Below, in pieces: positions 27,609 through 35,867 of a DNA stretch of 64,000 bases. The notes beneath the pieces were generated by a model. The model worked only from the letters and a program-made list of their open reading frames with translations, did no database searches and was not told where the DNA came from. Numbering within the stretch: position 1 is the first letter of the stretch; every line of letters starts with the position of its first letter. The stretch is from an uncultured Odoribacter sp. (lineage in GTDB: Bacteria > Bacteroidota > Bacteroidia > Bacteroidales > Marinifilaceae), in NCBI GenBank assembly GCA_944321165.1, contig CALUKE010000012.1, positions 17,965 through 81,964 on the forward strand, in the 5' to 3' direction. The position numbers and the translations under genes were made by a program.

Positions 27609-28544
27609 ATGAAAGTAACAGTTGTTGGAGCAGGTAATGTGGGTGCAACATGTGCCAACTGCATCGCAGAAAAAGACATCGTAAACGAAGTCGTTCTTTT
27701 GGACATCAAAGAAGGAATTGCTGAAGGAAAATCTCTGGATATGTGGCAAACTGCCCCTATCAATTTGTATGACACCCGCATCAAAGGGGTTACCAATGAC
27801 TATGCAGCGACTGACAATTCAGAAGTAGTAGTCATCACTTCCGGTCTTCCCCGTAAACCGGGCATGAGCCGTGACGATTTGATTTCGACCAATGCCGGAA
27901 TTGTAAAATCTGTTACCGAAAATGTAATCAAACATTCCCCGAATGCCAAGATCATCATCGTTTCCAATCCGTTGGATGTGATGTGTTACTGTGCATTTTT
28001 AGCAGCAAAAGTAGATTCTTCCAAAGTATTCGGTATGGCCGGAGTATTGGACACCGCCCGTTATCGCGCTTTCCTGGCAGAAGCCCTGAACGTGTCTCCG
28101 AAAGATATCCAGGCTTTACTGTTGGGCGGACACGGAGATACCATGGTTCCACTTCCCCGTTACACCTCTGTCGGCGGTATCCCTGTTACAGAGTTGATTG
28201 AGGCAGACAAACTGCATGCCATCATCGAACGGACCAAAGTCGGCGGCGGAGAATTGGTTAAATTAATGGGAACTTCCGCTTGGTATGCTCCAGGAGCAGC
28301 TGCAGCACAAATGGTTGAAGCCATTATTCGTGACCAGAAACGGGTATTCCCGGTATGTGCCATGTTGAACGGCGAATACGGCATGAAAGACATCTATTTG
28401 GGCGTTCCGGTGGTATTGGGCAAGAACGGTATCGAAAAAATCATCGAAGTACAACTCGATGCAGAAGAAAAAGAACTGTTAGCCACATCAGCCAAAGCAG
28501 TCAGATCCGTAATGGATGTTTTAGACAACATGAAAATGTTCTAA
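27609..28544 (+). CDS. mdh: Malate dehydrogenase
   Basis: The product (311 residues) interconverts malate and oxaloacetate with NAD(H), a step of the reductive succinate/propionate pathway in Bacteroidales. The dinucleotide motif is VVGAGNVGATCAN and the acidic cofactor residue lies in VVLLDIKEG. Substrate arginines are in GLPRKPGMSRDDL, which is MDH-type rather than LDH-type. The catalytic His is in LLGGHGDTMVPLPRYT. It stands as a single transcription unit with its own promoter and strong terminator. Confidence 0.96.
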   Translation: MKVTVVGAGNVGATCANCIAEKDIVNEVVLLDIKEGIAEGKSLDMWQTAPINLYDTRIKGVTNDYAATDNSEVVVITSGLPRKPGMSRDDLISTNAGIVKSVTENVIKHSPNAKIIIVSNPLDVMCYCAFLAAKVDSSKVFGMAGVLDTARYRAFLAEALNVSPKDIQALLLGGHGDTMVPLPRYTSVGGIPVTELIEADKLHAIIERTKVGGGELVKLMGTSAWYAPGAAAAQMVEAIIRDQKRVFPVCAMLNGEYGMKDIYLGVPVVLGKNGIEKIIEVQLDAEEKELLATSAKAVRSVMDVLDNMKMF

Positions 28545-28570
28545 TTGCCTCAAAGGTTAAAAATAAGCAA

Positions 28571-28600
28571 ACCGTCCTGAAAATTCAGGACGGTTTTTTA
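28571..28600 (+). terminator. Rho-independent terminator of mdh
   Basis: ACCGTCCTGA (28571-28580) pairs with TCAGGACGGT (28585-28594) around a 4-nt loop, followed by TTTTTTATTTTTG. Confidence 0.93.
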
Positions 28601-28631
28601 TTTTTGCGCCGGAAATATCAAGCAAGAAGAA

Positions 28632-29117
28632 ATGAAGAGAAAAAAGAGACAAAAGCTTTGTCATTTTAAAACTCCGCCTTCCTATCTGTCCCGTTTCAAA
28701 ACACATACGTTCTCTGTTGAGATCGTCGAATTGGAAGATAACAGTTTTCATATGATCGTACCTGTCGAAATCGACGGCATACAAGGAGACATGATCCTCG
28801 ACACGGGAGCATCGGTTTCGGTGGTTGACGATCGTCTGTTTCATGCCGACCCTCTTTCCGAAACAGATGTCCAGATGAGTTCCGGCAGCGTAACCGGGCA
28901 AATCCACAATGTCCGTTTGGTAAAAGCCGCCAAATTCAAACTCGGCGGACGAACGCTCAAAGAAATCCAACTGGCTGCTATCGATCTGAAATATGTAAAC
29001 GAAATGTATGACAAACACCTGCACCGAAAAATCATCGGGTTATTGGGCTGCGATTTTTGTGTCAGGTACAAAGTCCTCATTGATTACCAAAATAAAGAGA
29101 TTTCCATGCATTTTTAG
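28632..29117 (+). CDS. Retropepsin-like aspartic protease
   Basis: The product (161 residues) contains one pepsin-like half-domain with the active-site triad MILDTGASVSVVDD and the later hydrophobic-Gly segment KIIGLLGCDFCVRYKVLIDYQN. That is the layout of single-domain clan AA proteases, which act as homodimers. No signal peptide is visible; the N-terminus is strongly basic (MKRKKRQKLC). It lies alone between the mdh terminator and secDF. Substrate unknown. Confidence 0.82.
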   Translation: MKRKKRQKLCHFKTPPSYLSRFKTHTFSVEIVELEDNSFHMIVPVEIDGIQGDMILDTGASVSVVDDRLFHADPLSETDVQMSSGSVTGQIHNVRLVKAAKFKLGGRTLKEIQLAAIDLKYVNEMYDKHLHRKIIGLLGCDFCVRYKVLIDYQNKEISMHF

Positions 29118-29211
29118 GCCCATAACACCCTTTCGGGAATAAAATTCGGGGTAAAAACAGAAATCTATCATCTAAAAATCAGAATTATCTGTTTTTTTAG
29201 AAAAAATATTA

Positions 29212-29219
29212 TACTTTTG
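29212..29219 (+). promoter_or_regulatory. Putative -7 promoter element of secDF
   Basis: TACTTTTG matches TAnnTTTG, 60 bp before the secDF ATG. A weaker TCTG lies 20 nt upstream at the -33 position. Confidence 0.55.
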
Positions 29220-29279
29220 CGCATTAATCTTACGCAAAGAATTAATAAAAATTAAGTAATATAATAATCTATTGTAAAA

Positions 29280-32200
29280 ATGCAGAATAAAGGAGCGATC
29301 ACATTACTTGCTATAGCTTTAGCATTAGTAAGTATTTACCAGTTATCTTTTACCTGGAAAACCAACCGGGTGGAAAAAGCGGCGAGAGAATATGCGCAGG
29401 GAGATCCCGCCAAGGAAAAAGTATACCTGGATTCTATTGCAAACACGGAAGTATATAATCTTCTGGGAATTGCACATTACACCTACAAAGAGTGTAAAGA
29501 GTTGGAATTGAACTTAGGTCTTGACTTGCGTGGCGGTATGAACGTAACTATGGAAGTAGACGTCGTGGATGTTGTCCGCAGTTTGGCCAACTACAGCCAG
29601 GACGAAGCGTTCAATCAGGCATTGCAGGAAGCGATACAAATGCGCAATACCAGCCCTAAGGACTTTGTGACCCTGTTTGGGGAAGCATTTGAAAGAATTG
29701 CACCGAATGCCCAGCTGGCTTCTCCGAATATTTTCGGAACCGTAGAACTGAAAGATAAAATCAAAATCGGTGCCACCAACAAAGAAGTATTGGATGTAAT
29801 CCGTCAGGAAGCGGAAGGAGCCATCGACAATACCTTCAATATCTTGCGGACCCGTATCGACCGTTTCGGCGTCGCTCAGCCCAACATCCGTAAAGCAGAT
29901 ATTTCCGGTCGTATCGTCATCGAATTACCGGGTATCAAAGATGCACAGCGTGTCCGGAAACTGTTGCAGGGAACCGCCGCTCTGGAATTTTATGAAACAT
30001 TCGACAACGGTGATTTCTTCCCCTATCTGCAAAGCATCAATGAAAAAGCACGCACGATTCTGGAAGCCGAAGAGACATTGAATGCCGGCGATTCAACGAC
30101 GGTTGTTGCCGTAGAGGAAACAGTCACAGAGACCGCAGACTCCACCGACAATAGCCTGATTTCCCAAGTAGCGACACAGGATTCACTGAGCAATCTGTTG
30201 GCAGACGAAACCGCTTTCAAAAAAGCCAATCCGCTGTTCTCTATACTGAGCCCGAATGTTGACCGAAACGGTCAGATCATTCCCAACAATTCCTTGGTAG
30301 GATATGCACAAGTCAAAGATACTGCAGCCGTAAATGAACTGCTCAACAAACCGCAGATCAAATCCTTACTTCCGCGGAATTCCCGTTTGCTATGGGAAAT
30401 GAAACCCACGGGAGAGATCATCGCCTTGCACGCCATCAAAATCACCACCCGCGACGGCAAAGCCCCGCTGGACGGAGGTGCCGTGGAAGATGCCCGTCAG
30501 GAATATGAACAAAACTCGGGACGTCCCGTTGTTTCCATGAACATGAATGCAGAAGGTGCCAAAATCTGGGCCCGTCTGACCAAAGACAACACCGGTCACT
30601 GTATTGCGATCGTATTGGACGGTTATGTATGTTCTTCTCCGGTTGTAAACGGTGAAATCAAAGGCGGTAGCTCCCAAATCACCGGTCAATTTGATGTAAA
30701 AGAGGCACAGGACCTCGCCAACATCTTGAAATCCGGTAAATTGCCGGCACCGGCACGTATCATTGCCGATGAAATTGTCGGACCGTCTTTGGGTAGCGAA
30801 TCTATCGAATCCGGTATGTGGTCATTCGTAATCGCATTCTGCCTTGTTTTGATTTACATGCTGTTCTTCTATAGCAAGGGTGCCGGTTTGGCTGCAGATA
30901 TCGCTCTGTTTACCAACCTGTTCTTCCTGTTTGGCGTATTGGCCTCTATCGGTGCCGTTTTGACCTTACCGGGTATCGCAGGTATCGTTTTGACCATGGG
31001 TATGTCTGTCGACGCCAACGTATTGATATATGAACGTATTCAAGAAGAGCTCAGAGCCGGCAAAGGCCTGAAGCTGGCCATCAAAGAGGGATACAAACAG
31101 GCCTACTCCGCCATCATCGACGGTAACGTCACAACTCTGTTGACCGGTTTCATTCTTTACTATTTCGGAGAAGGCCCGATCAAAGGTTTTGCAACGACCT
31201 TGATCATCGGTATCTTCACCTCTCTGTTCTGCGCCATCTTTATTTCCCGTCTTATCCTGGACAATGCCGCCAAGAAGAACGATCATGTCAGCTTTACCAC
31301 TGCATTTACGGCCAATTGGTTGCGGGACGTACACTTCCCGTTCCTCGAAAAACGGAAAATCGGTTATACCATCTCCGGAATCATCACCGTTGTCTGCCTG
31401 ATTTCCATGTTTACCCGTGGATTTGACAAAGGTATCGACTTCGTCGGAGGTAGAACTTATACCGTCGCCTTCGATCAACCGGTAGAAGTGGAGAAAATCG
31501 CTGAAAGTCTCTCCCATGTATACGGAAGCGCTCCTGAAGTAAAAACTTTCGGAGGTAACAATCAGGTCAGAATTACGACTAAATATAAGATCGCCGATGA
31601 AGGAACCGAAGCCGACGACGAGGTAGAAAGCCTGTTATACGAAGGTTTGAAAGAATATTTACCGGATGGTACGAGCAAAGAAGTATTCTTGAGCGATTAC
31701 CGTCAGATGTCACAGAAAGTGGGACCGGCCGTTGCGGAAGATGTTACACGAGCCGCTATCTGGTCTGTTATCTTCGCTTTGTTGGTAATCTTCGTTTATA
31801 TCATGGTTCGGTTCAGTAAGTGGCAATACGGAGCCGGTGCTGTTTTGGGATTGGCGCACAACACCATTGTGGTTTTGGGAGTCTTCTCTCTGTTAGCCGG
31901 TTTCTTACCCTTCTCACTGGAAATCGACCAATCTTTCATCGCAGCCATCCTGACCGTAGTAGGTTATTCTATCAATGACACCGTGGTAGTATTCGACCGT
32001 ATCCGTGAATATCACCATCTGTACCCCAAACGGAATGATATGGAAGTAACCGATGCAGCCTTAAATTCCACGTTGCGTCGTACCTTCAGTACCTCTTTAT
32101 CAACTTTGGTGGTATTGCTGGCCATCTTCATCTTCGGTGGTACTTCCATCAAAGGATTTGTATTTGCCCTTTTGATCGGTATCATCATCGGAACCTATTC

Positions 32201-32282
32201 TTCCTTGTTTGTGGCTACCCCGCTGTCATACGAATTCAGACAAAAATTCGGCAAGAAAGATGCCAATGTTGTCAAGAAATAA
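29280..32282 (+). CDS. secDF: Fused protein translocase subunit SecDF
   Basis: The product (1000 residues) joins SecD and SecF, the proton-driven accessory subunits that help pull exported proteins through SecYEG. The SecD part shows GLDLRGGMNVTMEV, IDRFGVAQPNI, the P1/TRD-type extracytoplasmic region and a six-helix bundle with GMSVDANVLIYERI. The SecF part begins near residue 680 (GFDKGIDFVGGRTYTV) and ends with TVVGYSINDTVVVFDRIRE. A low-complexity acidic insert (about residues 265-300) lies in the SecD periplasmic part. Fused forms of about 1000 residues are normal in Bacteroidetes. Confidence 0.96.
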   Translation: MQNKGAITLLAIALALVSIYQLSFTWKTNRVEKAAREYAQGDPAKEKVYLDSIANTEVYNLLGIAHYTYKECKELELNLGLDLRGGMNVTMEVDVVDVVRSLANYSQDEAFNQALQEAIQMRNTSPKDFVTLFGEAFERIAPNAQLASPNIFGTVELKDKIKIGATNKEVLDVIRQEAEGAIDNTFNILRTRIDRFGVAQPNIRKADISGRIVIELPGIKDAQRVRKLLQGTAALEFYETFDNGDFFPYLQSINEKARTILEAEETLNAGDSTTVVAVEETVTETADSTDNSLISQVATQDSLSNLLADETAFKKANPLFSILSPNVDRNGQIIPNNSLVGYAQVKDTAAVNELLNKPQIKSLLPRNSRLLWEMKPTGEIIALHAIKITTRDGKAPLDGGAVEDARQEYEQNSGRPVVSMNMNAEGAKIWARLTKDNTGHCIAIVLDGYVCSSPVVNGEIKGGSSQITGQFDVKEAQDLANILKSGKLPAPARIIADEIVGPSLGSESIESGMWSFVIAFCLVLIYMLFFYSKGAGLAADIALFTNLFFLFGVLASIGAVLTLPGIAGIVLTMGMSVDANVLIYERIQEELRAGKGLKLAIKEGYKQAYSAIIDGNVTTLLTGFILYYFGEGPIKGFATTLIIGIFTSLFCAIFISRLILDNAAKKNDHVSFTTAFTANWLRDVHFPFLEKRKIGYTISGIITVVCLISMFTRGFDKGIDFVGGRTYTVAFDQPVEVEKIAESLSHVYGSAPEVKTFGGNNQVRITTKYKIADEGTEADDEVESLLYEGLKEYLPDGTSKEVFLSDYRQMSQKVGPAVAEDVTRAAIWSVIFALLVIFVYIMVRFSKWQYGAGAVLGLAHNTIVVLGVFSLLAGFLPFSLEIDQSFIAAILTVVGYSINDTVVVFDRIREYHHLYPKRNDMEVTDAALNSTLRRTFSTSLSTLVVLLAIFIFGGTSIKGFVFALLIGIIIGTYSSLFVATPLSYEFRQKFGKKDANVVKK

Positions 32283-32300
32283 TTTTCAGGATATTCATAA

Positions 32301-32331
32301 AAAAAACCGCTCCACGTGGAGCGGTTTTTTT
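32301..32331 (+). terminator. Rho-independent terminator of secDF
   Basis: A perfect 30-bp palindrome centred on CCACGTGG has the core AACCGCTCCA/TGGAGCGGTT and is followed by a T-run. It would also work on the minus strand. Confidence 0.92.
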
Positions 32332-32347
32332 ATTTAGATGCATTTGT

Positions 32348-32355
32348 TATATTTG
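32348..32355 (+). promoter_or_regulatory. Putative promoter of the hydrogenase-sensor operon
   Basis: TATATTTG matches TAnnTTTG directly after the secDF terminator and 15 bp before the ATG at 32371. It lies inside the longer frame that begins at 32338, which argues for the downstream start. Confidence 0.5.
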
Positions 32356-32370
32356 CAAAAAAATGTTTTT

Positions 32371-32610
32371 ATGCGTCAAATAAAAATATGCTTAGGGAGT
32401 TCATGTTATTCACGGGGAAATAATGTCCATCTTGAAATCATAAAAAAATACATCGCCGAAAACCATCTGGAAGCAGAAATTTCCTTCTCCGGCCATTTGT
32501 GCGAAGAACTGTGTAGCAAAGGTCCCATTCTCCGCATAGACGACAAGATCTACCAGGAAGTTAATCTTTCCGGTTTATACAAAATACTTCAGGAAGAATT
32601 TCCTGCCTGA
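32371..32610 (+). CDS. NuoE-like thioredoxin-fold [2Fe-2S] protein
   Basis: The product is 79 residues from ATG 32371 (MRQIKICLGSSCYSRG). The cysteine spacing, CLGSSC (C-x4-C) and later CEELC (C-x3-C), is the canonical [2Fe-2S] site of NuoE/HydC-type subunits, without their helical N-terminal domain. It is a likely electron carrier for, or regulator of, the hydrogenase-like protein encoded 28 bp downstream. A second gene of this kind precedes hydA at 35610. Confidence 0.85.
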   Translation: MRQIKICLGSSCYSRGNNVHLEIIKKYIAENHLEAEISFSGHLCEELCSKGPILRIDDKIYQEVNLSGLYKILQEEFPA

Positions 32611-32638
32611 AAATTGTTTTACCTCAATTCGTTAGACA

Positions 32639-34366
32639 ATGAACAGAACCATGGATCTAAAACCTATTTACACGGAGCCGGAAAATTGTCAGGACTGTTA
32701 CAAATGTGTCCGAGAATGTCCGGTAAAAGCGATCCGAATTGAAAACAACAAAGCTTACATCATTGAAGAACGTTGTATATACTGCGGACATTGTACCCAA
32801 GTGTGTCCCACCGGAGCGAAGAAAATCCGGGACGGAGTCAGTCGGGTACGCCTGATGCTACAAAACCATCCTCGGGTCATCTTATCCCTGGCTCCTTCCT
32901 GGGCTTGTGAATTCGAAGATCTGTCGATCCATCAACTCATTGCAGCCATTCGAAAACTGGGTTTCTTTGCCGTATCCGAAACAGCGATCGGTGCAGAACT
33001 GGTTTCAGCCCGGGTATCTCAATACCTTCAACAGGCCCAACCCGGCGTATACATCTCCTCCGCCTGTCCTGTCGTTGTGGAATATATCCGGAAATACTCC
33101 GTCGAGCATATTCCGGCCATTACCCCCATGCTTTCTCCCATGCTGACACATGCCCGGATTTTGAAAGACTACTACGGAAACGATTTAAAAATTGTTTTTG
33201 CAGGTCCCTGCATCTGTAAGAAACTGGAAGCAGATCATTTCAAGGATCTCATCGAAGTCGCCATTACCTTCAAAGACTTGAAAAACTGGTTTGAAAAAGA
33301 AAAGATCATTCCCCAGCAATTGACTCCAACAGCTGAGGATTGCTTCACTCCCTGGCAAGCAGGAATCGGTTCGCTGTATCCCATTGAAGGAGGTATGTTG
33401 CCTGGTATCCATGGCGAAGAAAAAAAGATCATCAAAATGGCCTTTTCGGACCTGAACAATATCAAAGATGTGATCAAAAATTTAAATACCCGCCATGAGA
33501 AAGACACGCTTTTTCTGGAGCTGTTAGCCTGCCGGGGGGGATGTATCAACGGACCGGCCAAACTCAGCCAGACCTCTTTAGCTGTCAAAAGATACAACAT
33601 CCAGCGTCAACGGGCCTTACATCCGGAAAGTACAGTTCCGCCACTGGACCACATCGACGTAACGACCACTTTCCAAGCTCACGACTGCTCAACCAAACAG
33701 CATTCGGAGGAAGAAATCAAACAAGCTCTTTCTGCTGTCGGCAAGAATAGTCCTGAAGATGAATTGAATTGCAGCGGCTGCGGTTACGACTCTTGTCGCG
33801 ATTTTGCCATTGCCATGCTGGAAGGACGGGCAGAAGAAAACATGTGTGTCTCCTACATGCGCCGAATCGCTCATGACAAAGCAACTGTCTTGTTACAAAA
33901 AATTCCCTCCGGAGTATTGCTCGTCGATAATGAATTGAAAATTTCAGACATGAACAGCTGTTGTGCCAATCTGCTGGGCGAAGATGTTGCCCTCATATAC
34001 GAAGCCTCCCCGGGATTACAGGGCATGGAACTGGCACAGATCAGTCCTTTTTCCGACCTGTTCAAAACAGTACTCAGTACCGGTAAAGAAATCACAGAGC
34101 GTCAAATTCGGGACGGAGACCGAATCTGGCTTTTGTCGATTTACAACATACAACCGCACCGGTTGGTATTCGGTATTCTTCAGGATCTTCGGGAACCTTA
34201 TGTACACAAAGAATGGATGCACGAGAAAACCCAGGAGGTCATCCGCAAATATATGACAACCGTTCAGGAAGTGGCCTGCCTGTTAGGAGAAAATGCCGCC
34301 TTTACAGACGCCACTTTACGGGCAATCATGGGAAATGACGATAGAAGAATCAAGCAAGAAGAATGA
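32639..34366 (+). CDS. Putative sensory [FeFe]-hydrogenase (HydS-type) with PAS domain
   Basis: The product is 575 residues. Two [4Fe-4S] ferredoxin sites lie at C17/C20/C23/C27 and C46/C49/C52/C56. An H-cluster domain follows (about 75-320) with the ligands C143, C191, C298 and C302. Next are a further cluster motif NCSGCGYDSC with a distal Cys and a PAS domain (about 425-520). The L1 loop reads SSACP, so the usual proton-transfer cysteine is Ala142. That change and a PAS domain are, as I recall, hallmarks of group C sensory hydrogenases, which have low activity and report on H2. The stop overlaps the start of a SpoIIE phosphatase gene (ATGA), pointing to signalling. Confidence 0.85.
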   Translation: MNRTMDLKPIYTEPENCQDCYKCVRECPVKAIRIENNKAYIIEERCIYCGHCTQVCPTGAKKIRDGVSRVRLMLQNHPRVILSLAPSWACEFEDLSIHQLIAAIRKLGFFAVSETAIGAELVSARVSQYLQQAQPGVYISSACPVVVEYIRKYSVEHIPAITPMLSPMLTHARILKDYYGNDLKIVFAGPCICKKLEADHFKDLIEVAITFKDLKNWFEKEKIIPQQLTPTAEDCFTPWQAGIGSLYPIEGGMLPGIHGEEKKIIKMAFSDLNNIKDVIKNLNTRHEKDTLFLELLACRGGCINGPAKLSQTSLAVKRYNIQRQRALHPESTVPPLDHIDVTTTFQAHDCSTKQHSEEEIKQALSAVGKNSPEDELNCSGCGYDSCRDFAIAMLEGRAEENMCVSYMRRIAHDKATVLLQKIPSGVLLVDNELKISDMNSCCANLLGEDVALIYEASPGLQGMELAQISPFSDLFKTVLSTGKEITERQIRDGDRIWLLSIYNIQPHRLVFGILQDLREPYVHKEWMHEKTQEVIRKYMTTVQEVACLLGENAAFTDATLRAIMGNDDRRIKQEE

Positions 34367-35544
34367 TGAAAGAATCAGACATATTCATTGAAGTCGACTG
34401 TTTTCAGAAAAACAAGGCCGGCAACATCGTTTGCGGTGATAGCTACATGTGCCAAAAGTTGAAAGAAGAAGACCGGATTATCAGTGTTCTTTCTGACGGA
34501 CTGGGAAGCGGCATTAAAGCCAGTGTTCTATCGACCATGACCGCCACCATGGCCATGAATTACACAGCCATGAATGAAAGCATTCTCCAGACAGCTCTTT
34601 CAATCATACATACCCTGCCGAGAGACATGGTCCGGAAAATCAGTTATTCCACCTTCTGCATTTTCGATATCGACTGTTTCGGCAACACACGGGTCGTTGA
34701 ATATGAAAGCCCGGCAGTCTATCTCTTCCGCCACGGTCAGACCATGGATATCAAAAAACAAAAAATCCCGATCGAAAGAGAAGATCTCAGCAATACCTTT
34801 CTTTGGGTATCGGAATTCAAGTTGGAAAAAGAAGATCGACTGATCTGTTTTTCCGATGGGGTCAGCCAATCGGGAATGGGTAGCAACAACATGCCCTTCG
34901 GCTGGGATGACGGAGTTCGCCTCTTTATCGCAGAAACCTTGCAGCAACAACCGGAAATCTCAGCAAAAGAATTGGCCCGTAAAATTGTATTGCGAGCAGA
35001 GCGTAACGACAATTACCGCTTGCTGGATGATACCAGCTGTTGTGTCGTTTATCGGCGTACTCCCCGAAATCTACTAATCTGCACCGGTCCTCCCTACGAT
35101 GAAAAAAAAGACCGCTATCTGGCAGAAAAAGTTAAAAATTTCAAGGGGAAACGGGTTCTTTGCGGAGGAACAACGGCTAGCATTATCTCGCGAGAATTAC
35201 AATTGCCGCTGACCGTCAGCATGGAAATCACGGACAAGGAACTACCGCCCCTTTCATTCATGGACGGCATCGACCTGATTACAGAAGGGATATTGACCCT
35301 GAGCAAGGTCGAACGCCTGCTGACCGAAGGCATTCCTGAAAAAACGCAAGGACCAGCACACGATCTGCTGACACTGATCCAGAACAGCGACAAAATCACC
35401 TTTATCGTCGGTACCCGTATCAACGTCGCACACCAGGATCCCAATCTGCCGGTAGAATTGGAAATCCGGCGGAACGTCGTAAAAAAAATTAAATATTTAT
35501 TAGAAACGAAATACCTGAAAGATGTAGAAATTAGCTATCTTTGA
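34363..35544 (+). CDS. SpoIIE-family serine phosphatase
   Basis: The product (393 residues) begins with a PP2C-like SpoIIE domain: NIVCGDSYMCQKL, then SVLSDGLGSGIKAS and RLICFSDGVSQSG carry the metal-binding aspartates. Such enzymes dephosphorylate anti-anti-sigma (STAS) proteins in partner-switching pathways. The last 160 residues (from about LLICTGPPYD, with CGGTTASII) are a separate domain I do not recognise. The gene is fused to the sensory hydrogenase gene by a 4-nt overlap, so the phosphatase is probably its output. No STAS gene is seen nearby. The start may be either of two adjacent ATGs (34363 or 34366). Confidence 0.85.
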   Translation: MMKESDIFIEVDCFQKNKAGNIVCGDSYMCQKLKEEDRIISVLSDGLGSGIKASVLSTMTATMAMNYTAMNESILQTALSIIHTLPRDMVRKISYSTFCIFDIDCFGNTRVVEYESPAVYLFRHGQTMDIKKQKIPIEREDLSNTFLWVSEFKLEKEDRLICFSDGVSQSGMGSNNMPFGWDDGVRLFIAETLQQQPEISAKELARKIVLRAERNDNYRLLDDTSCCVVYRRTPRNLLICTGPPYDEKKDRYLAEKVKNFKGKRVLCGGTTASIISRELQLPLTVSMEITDKELPPLSFMDGIDLITEGILTLSKVERLLTEGIPEKTQGPAHDLLTLIQNSDKITFIVGTRINVAHQDPNLPVELEIRRNVVKKIKYLLETKYLKDVEISYL

Positions 35545-35609
35545 CGCCCCAAAGTAGCACGCTACACCCAATAACAGGAAACAAGGAATAACCTTTAAAC
35601 AATCATCCG

Positions 35610-35867
35610 ATGGACAAAATCAAACTGAAATTATGTGCAGGAACCATGTGCTATGTCATGGGGGGGGCCCAACTAATGGAAGTAGAGGAATTGTTATCCG
35701 CAGAAGAGAAACAATACGTAGAAATCACCCTTTCTCCCTGTCTGCAACGGTGTAACGGCCAAGATACTCCGCCGTTTGCAGAGTTAGACGGAGAAATCAT
35801 CACTGGAGTCAGCAAAGAAATCCTATTACGAATTATAAAAGAAAAATTAAGACATGTTGTACGATAA
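35610..35867 (+). CDS. NuoE-like thioredoxin-fold [2Fe-2S] protein
   Basis: The product (85 residues) has C-x4-C (CAGTMC) and C-x3-C (CLQRC) in the NuoE-type arrangement. It overlaps hydA by 14 bp, so translational coupling and a partnership with that hydrogenase are likely. An eight-G run (35660-35667) lies in the codons after the first cysteine pair and could be slippage-prone. It resembles the 79-residue protein encoded at 32371 in size and motif spacing, suggesting duplication within the locus. Confidence 0.85.
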   Translation: MDKIKLKLCAGTMCYVMGGAQLMEVEELLSAEEKQYVEITLSPCLQRCNGQDTPPFAELDGEIITGVSKEILLRIIKEKLRHVVR

